Assembly: GCA_910587275.1 (NCBI GenBank)
Contig: CAJUMD010000035.1
Span: 1-29,434, forward strand
Length of the DNA stretch: 29,434 nucleotides
Origin: an uncultured Kineothrix sp.
Lineage (GTDB): Bacteria; Bacillota; Clostridia; Lachnospirales; Lachnospiraceae
Reading direction: 5' to 3'
The notes beneath the pieces were generated by a model. The model had not been told where the DNA came from, did not search any database, and was given only the letters and a program-made list of their open reading frames with translations. A program made the translations under genes and the position numbers. Positions 24,999 to 29,434 of this stretch are shown one piece after another (position 1 is the stretch's first letter; every line of letters starts with the position of its first letter).

Positions 24999-25622
24999 AT
25001 GAATACAATCGTTACCATAGGGCGTCAGTTCGGTTCAGCCGGACGGGAAATCGGGGAAAAAGTGGCGGAATATTTCGGAATTAAATGCTATGATAAAGAG
25101 CTGTTAACGAGGGCGGCACAGGAGAGCGGGTTCTGTGAGGAAATGATTCAGAACCATGATGAACGGCCCACCAATTCTTTCCTCTATAACCTTGTGATGG
25201 ACACTTATTCGTTTGGTTACAATGCGTCTTCGTTTGTGGATATGCCCATCAGCCATAAAGTATTTTTGGCACAGTTTGATACCATCAAGAAAATCGCGGA
25301 CGAAGGTCCCTGTGTGATTGTGGGACGCTGTGCGGATTATGCCCTGAGTGAATATAAGAACTGCGTCCATTTGTTTATTTACGGCGATGAAGCATCCAAA
25401 ACAAAACGTATCATGGAAAAATACAGCCTGACGGAGCAGAAGGCGAAGGAAATGATTAACAAGAAGGACAAACAGCGCCAAAGTTATTATAACTATTATT
25501 CTTCCAAGAAGTGGGGACGTGCGGACAGCTATGATTTGTGCATCAACAGCAGCGTTCTTGGCGTGGAAGGAACGGTACGCCTGATTATCCAGTTTATTGA
25601 AGATTTTGAGACAAAAAAATAA
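24999..25622 (+). CDS. Cytidylate kinase-like protein (Cytidylate_kin2 family)
   Basis: Protein of the PF13189-type group related to CMP kinases; the substrate is not known. The ATG at 24999 has AGGAGG 7 nt upstream. The frame is open further back, but that segment covers the promoter and leader. The 207-residue protein starts NTIVTIGRQFGSAGREIGEK: the P-loop region has GSAGREIG where a true CMP kinase has GSGKxT, so the Walker A lysine is missing. A PCVIVGRCADYAL strand-turn and the lid-like stretch with KKDKQRQSYYNYY are other family features. It is not a substitute for cmk that one can rely on. It lies 44 nt before the HD-GYP gene and probably shares its promoter. Confidence 0.85.
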   Translation: MNTIVTIGRQFGSAGREIGEKVAEYFGIKCYDKELLTRAAQESGFCEEMIQNHDERPTNSFLYNLVMDTYSFGYNASSFVDMPISHKVFLAQFDTIKKIADEGPCVIVGRCADYALSEYKNCVHLFIYGDEASKTKRIMEKYSLTEQKAKEMINKKDKQRQSYYNYYSSKKWGRADSYDLCINSSVLGVEGTVRLIIQFIEDFETKK

Positions 25623-25666
25623 TGGAACCGTAATGTAGATGATGTTGAAAAGGAAGGCTTACGGAG

Positions 25667-26749
25667 ATGGCTTTTAGAGTACATACAGACCGTCTGCGCA
25701 AGGGAATGGTAATAAAAAATGACGTTTATTCCAGAACCGGTGCAGTCCTCATTCCCGTCAATACTCCCGTAACAAAAGAAGTATTGGCGCTTTTGACCAG
25801 GCATTTCATCGATTATGTCATGGTGGATTACCAGTCAACCGCATCCAGTCCGGCAGATATTCCTTCTCCTGAATCGGTTCCAAAAATACAGCAGAAGCAG
25901 GAGGAGGAATTTAAGGAAAGTTTCCATATTGCGGAAACCGTGCTTTCGGAAAACCTTATAGACATTGTAACCAAGGATAAAGACCTGGATGTTCCGGTTC
26001 TCCTGAATATGCTCAACAACATTGTGGATAAATCAGGCAATGAAGTTAATTTCTGCAACATGCTGATTAAGATGAAAAAAAGTGCGGAAGGACTTTATAC
26101 CCATTCGATTAATGTCGCCCTTTGGGGACAGGTATTGGCAAAATGGATGAATTTCGAGGATAAAGACGTGGAACTGGTAGGCGCTGCCGGACTGCTTCAT
26201 GACATCGGTCTGTTAAAGCTGACCAATTCCGCCGTGCTTCCTGCCGGCTTTACGTTCCATACGGAATTGGAAGGAGGTCCTTACGGAAAGCATTCCATTA
26301 TGGGCTACAATCTCCTGAAGGATAAGAACATTGACCTGAAAGTAAAGCAGGCGATTTTGACCCATCATGAACGCCAGGACGGAAGCGGATTTCCTTTAAA
26401 AGTGAAAACGGGAAACATCAACCATATTTCCCGCATCATTGCCATAGCGGATACTTACGATACGTTAACCATGACGGAACCGGGAATCAAGCCTAAGTCG
26501 CCGTTTTGGATTCTGAAACATTTGGAGGATACGGGCTACCATAAATACGACTCCAATATGCTGATGACGTTTATTTCGCATTTGACCAATAATTTCATCC
26601 GGCATAACGTCCGCCTAAGCAACGATGTTGTTGGGCAAATCGTACTGATTAATAAGTTTAACCTGACACGCCCTTTGGTGCAAATCGGAAACAGCTTTAT
26701 TGATTTGGCAGTCCGTAAGGATTTGGTGATTAAGGAACTATTGGATTAA
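25667..26749 (+). CDS. HD-GYP domain protein, predicted cyclic-di-GMP phosphodiesterase
   Basis: Cytoplasmic protein of 360 residues without transmembrane segments. The N-terminal ~95 residues (GMVIKNDVYSRTGAVLIPVN) form a small beta-rich domain often found before HD-GYP domains in clostridia. The HD-GYP domain contains H178-D179 in LLHDIG, H233-H234-E235 followed by RQDGSGFP (the GYP motif with Phe for Tyr), and IIAIADTYDTLT. These residues are those used for metal binding, so catalysis of c-di-GMP hydrolysis is likely, though the family also acts on other cyclic dinucleotides. It probably shares the promoter at 24905 and ends in the strong terminator just downstream. Confidence 0.9.
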   Translation: MAFRVHTDRLRKGMVIKNDVYSRTGAVLIPVNTPVTKEVLALLTRHFIDYVMVDYQSTASSPADIPSPESVPKIQQKQEEEFKESFHIAETVLSENLIDIVTKDKDLDVPVLLNMLNNIVDKSGNEVNFCNMLIKMKKSAEGLYTHSINVALWGQVLAKWMNFEDKDVELVGAAGLLHDIGLLKLTNSAVLPAGFTFHTELEGGPYGKHSIMGYNLLKDKNIDLKVKQAILTHHERQDGSGFPLKVKTGNINHISRIIAIADTYDTLTMTEPGIKPKSPFWILKHLEDTGYHKYDSNMLMTFISHLTNNFIRHNVRLSNDVVGQIVLINKFNLTRPLVQIGNSFIDLAVRKDLVIKELLD

Positions 26750-26760
26750 AAAAATATATG

Positions 26761-26812
26761 CGGCTTTGGATTGGAACTCGGATACGGAAAAAACAATCCA
26801 AAGCCGTTTTTT
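26761..26812 (+). terminator. Rho-independent terminator after the HD-GYP gene
   Basis: Perfect 13-bp stem: CGGCTTTGGATTG (26761-26773) and CAATCCAAAGCCG (26794-26806), 20-nt loop, followed by TTTTTT (26807-26812). Textbook form on the plus strand. Confidence 0.93.
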
Positions 26813-27099
26813 GCTGCACAGCCTCATTCAAAAGAGAGTTTTGTCTTTTTCGTTTTATAAGGAAGTTTAATCCTGATGCAGAAACTTGGTTATTTACCTG
26901 GAATAGAAACACACATGCAACTATTCGCAAAAGACAACTTTAACGAATAGTTCCAAAAGTCCCGGCTTGGATTTCATAGGGCTTTTGGGATTGACGGACT
27001 TTTGGAACTATTCGTTAAAGTTGTGTGATGAGATGGGATTTGGGGTAGAGATTCGTTAAGGTTTTTGGGAGCATTCGTTGTTTGGGGAGTTTTGTCGTT
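26813..27099. other. Non-coding region between convergent genes
   Basis: About 290 bases without a supported gene, between the terminator of the HD-GYP gene (+) and the end of the dtd transcript (-). Short open frames here have no ribosome site and no recognisable product. The region is poorer in G+C than its neighbours and carries the perfect inverted repeat and the degenerate repeat units listed separately. No IS transposase fragment or tRNA-like attachment site was recognised. Confidence 0.75.
26934..27024. repeat. Perfect 29-bp inverted repeat with 33-nt spacer
   Basis: Left arm 26934-26962, right arm 26996-27024, identical as reverse complements over 29 bp with no mismatch. Arms start with ACAACTTTAACGAATAG and contain TTCCAAAAGTCC. 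The spacer contains GGGCTTTTGGG, which can pair instead with CCAAAAGTCCC at the inner end of the left arm. There is also a 9-bp copy of the core (AACTATTCG, 26919-26927) just outside the left arm in inverted orientation to it. In RNA this would form a very long hairpin in either transcript direction. Confidence 0.92.
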
Positions 27100-27103
27100 T
27101 TAA
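26942..27103. repeat. Array of degenerate AACGAAT...CCAAAA units
   Basis: Related units of ~20-22 bases: one on the plus strand (26942-26962) and, on the minus strand, at 26996-27016, 27038-27059 and 27059-27080, with a weaker one at 27081-27103. The common pattern on the unit strand is AACGAAT, two variable bases, a C/T-rich triplet and CCAAAA. The first two are the arms of the perfect inverted repeat; the others are diverged. Confidence 0.6.
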
Positions 27104-27360
27104 CTTTCCTTCGGGTTTTGGGAGTTATGATTGCTTACTTCACGGTAGTCTTCGGTGCTGTTGTATTTGGTGATGTATTTGGTGTTGCGCTCAACGATTT
27201 CCCGGCGTCTTTGCATTTCTTTCCGGCGTTCCACATAACGGTTATGGAAATCATCCACGGAGCTGAATTCCATGTCCGTGCGCATTTTCCTGTAACGCGG
27301 GTACATGCCTAAAAACATGGCGATGCAAAGCACTGCTATGGCAATGATTATGATTTTCAT
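27100..27360 (-). CDS. Small single-pass membrane protein of unknown function
   Basis: An 86-residue protein with an N-terminal transmembrane helix (residues ~2-19, IIIIAIAVLCIAMFLGM) followed by a highly charged cytoplasmic or extracellular segment rich in Arg, Lys and Glu (residues 21-70), likely helical. Its ATG overlaps the dtd stop in an ATGA arrangement, and GGAGG lies just upstream, so it is translated with dtd. No family was recognised. The ordered overlap and ribosome site argue that it is real, although it is short. Convergent to the HD-GYP gene, with a repeat-rich non-coding region beyond its stop. Confidence 0.7.
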   Translation of the reverse strand: MKIIIIAIAVLCIAMFLGMYPRYRKMRTDMEFSSVDDFHNRYVERRKEMQRRREIVERNTKYITKYNSTEDYREVSNHNSQNPKES

Positions 27361-27809
27361 ATGTTTAATTCCTCCGAGTCCAGTATAATCGTAAACGGTC
27401 CGTCATTGGTTAACGAAACTTTCATGTCAGCGCCAAATTCCCCGTGACGGACGCACGGAACGGATTTGGCACATTCTTTTATAAGGTATTCGTATAAAGC
27501 GTTTGCTGGTCCGGGTGCTCCTGCACGGATAAAGGAAGGCCGGTTTCCTTTGCGGCAGTCTGCATATAATGTAAATTGTGAAATAATTAACAACTCTCCG
27601 GCTACCTTTTTTAGATCCCAATTGGTTTTTCCGTTTTCATCCTCAAAAATCCGCAGTCCTAACAGTTTTTTTAACATTTTATCCGCCGTTTCCTCCCGGT
27701 CTGAGGCGGAAATCCCTACAAAAACAAGCAATCCCTGACCGATTTCCCCTATCGTCCGGTCTTCTACTTTTACGTCCGCGTGTTTTACGCGCTGTATCAC
27801 AAAACGCAT
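27357..27809 (-). CDS. dtd: D-aminoacyl-tRNA deacylase
   Basis: Hydrolyses D-aminoacyl-tRNAs and mischarged Gly-tRNA(Ala), protecting translation. The 150-residue protein has the usual MRFVIQRVKHADVKV N-terminus, the catalytic-site SQFTLYADCRKGNRPSF (S77, Q78, T80) and the Gly-cisPro motif NDGPFT (G137-P138) that rejects L-amino acids. A GGAAGGAGAG ribosome site precedes the start. It lies 47 nt downstream of the AI-2E-type transporter gene on the same strand and overlaps the small membrane-protein gene by 4 bp. Confidence 0.96.
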   Translation of the reverse strand: MRFVIQRVKHADVKVEDRTIGEIGQGLLVFVGISASDREETADKMLKKLLGLRIFEDENGKTNWDLKKVAGELLIISQFTLYADCRKGNRPSFIRAGAPGPANALYEYLIKECAKSVPCVRHGEFGADMKVSLTNDGPFTIILDSEELNI

Positions 27810-27856
27810 TTTTTATCTGCTCTCCTTCCCTGCCGTTTCATTGTCTTACTATTCTT

Positions 27857-29218
27857 TCAGTTTCTGTCTTCCTCATCATCCACGGCATCTTTTCCGTTAC
27901 TGCGCTTAAAGATATTTCCGATGATGCCTTTTCCCGCATGGGTATCCCTTGATTCGCTGCTGTTTTTTTCTTCTTCCGGAAAATACGGGATAAACTCCGT
28001 TCCCTCAATGGAACCCACGTCCATGTATTTTGTGGTTTCCGTGGGCAAATTCTTTTTGGCAAGCAGGGAATTGATGATGGCACGTATGGCGGCATAGATA
28101 ACCGCAAATACCGGCACACCGGCAATCATGCCGAGAATCCCGAAAATCCCTCCAAACAGTGTAATGGAGAAAATAACCCAAAATCCCGACAATCCCGTGG
28201 AATCCCCTAAAATCTTCGGTCCTAAAATGTTGCCGTCAAACTGCTGTAAAATTAAAATGAAAATAATGAAATACAGACACTGTATGGGATTCACCATCAA
28301 AATAAGCAGCGCGCTGGGAATGGCTCCCAAATACGGTCCGAAAAAAGGGATAATGTTCGTAATACCTACGATAACACTGACCAATATCGCATAGGGAGTT
28401 CCCATTATGTTTGTTCCCACGAAACAAATGATACCGATAATAATGGAATCCACAATTTTGCCGCTGATAAAGCCAATGAACGTCTTATGGGTGAAACGGA
28501 CATCTGAAATAACCGCGTTTGCCGTATCCGTCTCGAAAAAACCGTATACCATTTTCTTTGCCTGTCCTGCAAACATTTCCTTGCTTCCCATCATATAAAT
28601 GGAAATGATAAAGCCGATAATCAGGTTCCACATGGTTTTTAAGAAACTTAAGAAACTCAGGGAAATATTTCTTATGACCTCATTCATTTTGGGAAGAACG
28701 GACAAATTCAGGAAATCATTCAGTTCCCCGGAATATTTATCAAAAAGATCCATTACCACGGACTCAATATCAGGATTATTCGCCAACAGGTTTGTAACCC
28801 ATACCATGAGATTGTCGGCATAAATGGGAAATTGGAAAATAATGCTTTGGATACTGCGGATTAATTCCGGAATTACCGTGGCAAAAAAGCAGTATAACGC
28901 CATGGTTACTACAATCATAGTTAAAAGAATGGACAAAGCCCGAATCCTTTTCCTGTTCTTCTTGGAATCGATATTGATCTGGAACCTGATACAGGCAGGA
29001 ATGACAAACTTCTTTTCCAGTGTATTTAATACCGGTGTCAGCAGGTATGCCACAAGGAATCCGTCCAATACCGGCATAATAATACCGATAAACGAACGGA
29101 AGCCGGAAGAAATATTGGCTCCGTGGAACAGTAAATAATAAAAGCAGATGCTCGCCGCAATCACAAGAAAGGCAGTAATACCCCAGCGGACATATTTCTT
29201 ATCAATGCGAAATTTCAT
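27857..29218 (-). CDS. AI-2E family transporter (membrane permease-like protein)
   Basis: Polytopic membrane protein of 453 residues in the family formerly linked to autoinducer-2 export; members include ion antiporters and proteins of unknown substrate. N-terminal hydrophobic helices start near residues 13 and 40, a long partly amphipathic soluble stretch lies around 120-200, and several hydrophobic helices around 200-370 include the glycine-rich stretches FIGFISGKIVDSIIIGIIC and NIIPFFGPYLGAIPSALLI that mark the family. The C-terminal ~65 residues are hydrophilic and charged. AAAAGGAG lies 10 nt before the ATG and a probable promoter lies ~35 nt before it. Substrate cannot be assigned. Confidence 0.92.
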   Translation of the reverse strand: MKFRIDKKYVRWGITAFLVIAASICFYYLLFHGANISSGFRSFIGIIMPVLDGFLVAYLLTPVLNTLEKKFVIPACIRFQINIDSKKNRKRIRALSILLTMIVVTMALYCFFATVIPELIRSIQSIIFQFPIYADNLMVWVTNLLANNPDIESVVMDLFDKYSGELNDFLNLSVLPKMNEVIRNISLSFLSFLKTMWNLIIGFIISIYMMGSKEMFAGQAKKMVYGFFETDTANAVISDVRFTHKTFIGFISGKIVDSIIIGIICFVGTNIMGTPYAILVSVIVGITNIIPFFGPYLGAIPSALLILMVNPIQCLYFIIFILILQQFDGNILGPKILGDSTGLSGFWVIFSITLFGGIFGILGMIAGVPVFAVIYAAIRAIINSLLAKKNLPTETTKYMDVGSIEGTEFIPYFPEEEKNSSESRDTHAGKGIIGNIFKRSNGKDAVDDEEDRN

Positions 29219-29250
29219 AATTTTCCTACTCCTTTTGTAATCTTATCCTT

Positions 29251-29259
29251 ATTGTACCA
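29251..29259 (-). promoter_or_regulatory. Putative extended -10 element for the AI-2E transporter-dtd operon
   Basis: On the minus strand TGGTACAAT fits an extended -10 (TGnTACAAT). No good -35 hexamer was found at 16-18 nt upstream, as is common for extended -10 promoters. It lies ~33 nt upstream of the transporter start. Confidence 0.5.
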
Positions 29260-29434
29260 TATTTTCCTTTACAGAGATATGAAAATTTCGCTAAAACAAT
29301 AAAGTAACCAAAAACATAACCGTTCAGCCTGAAATGTTATGTTCGTGGGTGAGTGCGGACGCAAAAGCCAGGAGCGCAACCCCCTGCCCGGTTTCTCCCT
29401 GCCCTCCTGTGCTTCCCCTGCCGGCATCTGTTCA
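29260..29434. other. Terminal non-coding stretch
   Basis: About 175 bases upstream of the minus-strand operon to the window edge. It contains an 8-bp inverted repeat (AACATAAC 29313-29320 and GTTATGTT 29336-29343) and then a G+C-rich, C-biased stretch. A minus-strand open frame crosses it, but it has no ribosome site that I could find and no recognisable product, so it is not called. Confidence 0.6.

Noticed and set aside
26758..26943. 61-codon open frame on the plus strand after the HD-GYP gene
   Set aside because: It starts within the rho-independent terminator and ends in the inverted repeat; no ribosome site and no recognisable product.
29260..29434. Minus-strand coding frame crossing the last bases
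   Set aside because: Biased composition without ribosome site or recognisable domain, and it runs into the promoter region of the transporter.

Overview
The window looks like a chromosomal core segment from a Gram-positive anaerobe of the Clostridia, most likely Lachnospiraceae. That is an inference from gene content, gene order and protein style (MinCDE together with SepF, a large class B PBP, a divergent MreB, an HD-GYP protein and a PF13189-type kinase-like protein). Nothing points to a plasmid, phage or insertion sequence. There are no rRNA or tRNA genes and no CRISPR array.

Layout. Positions 1-9574 (+) hold a genome-maintenance and RNA-modification block: miaB (5' end outside the window), mutS, mutL, miaA, a PLP-dependent methionine gamma-lyase-like gene, a small DUF4321-type membrane protein and radC. 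Positions 9608-19296 (+) hold a tightly packed envelope block: mreB, mreC, mreD, a 959-residue PBP2-type transpeptidase, minC, minD, minE, rodA, a diverged methylglyoxal synthase and a lipoprotein-type D,D-carboxypeptidase. Gaps are short, several genes overlap, and no terminator was seen, so much of this may be co-transcribed. Positions 19377-22748 (+) hold an orphan P-loop protein with its own promoter, an HlyD-like membrane protein, a YggS/PLPBP protein and sepF. Positions 22841-26749 (+) hold aroB, an RluA-family pseudouridine synthase, a cytidylate kinase-like protein behind a strong promoter, and an HD-GYP protein that ends in a strong terminator. Positions 26813-27099 are non-coding and carry a perfect 29-bp inverted repeat and degenerate repeats. 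Positions 27100-29218 (-) hold an AI-2E-type transporter, dtd and a small membrane protein. The last ~215 bases are an upstream region with no supported gene.

How the genes fit together: MreBCD, PBP2 and RodA form the elongation machine; MinCDE places the division septum; SepF anchors FtsZ; DacA trims peptidoglycan. Two proteins of unknown role (P-loop and HlyD-like) sit between these division and wall genes. The observations most worth a second look are the methylglyoxal synthase-like gene with two active-site changes, the MreB with an altered phosphate-binding loop, the ~240-residue insertion in the PBP, the two orphan proteins, and the inverted-repeat locus at 26934-27024. I did not find a clearly new multi-gene system.
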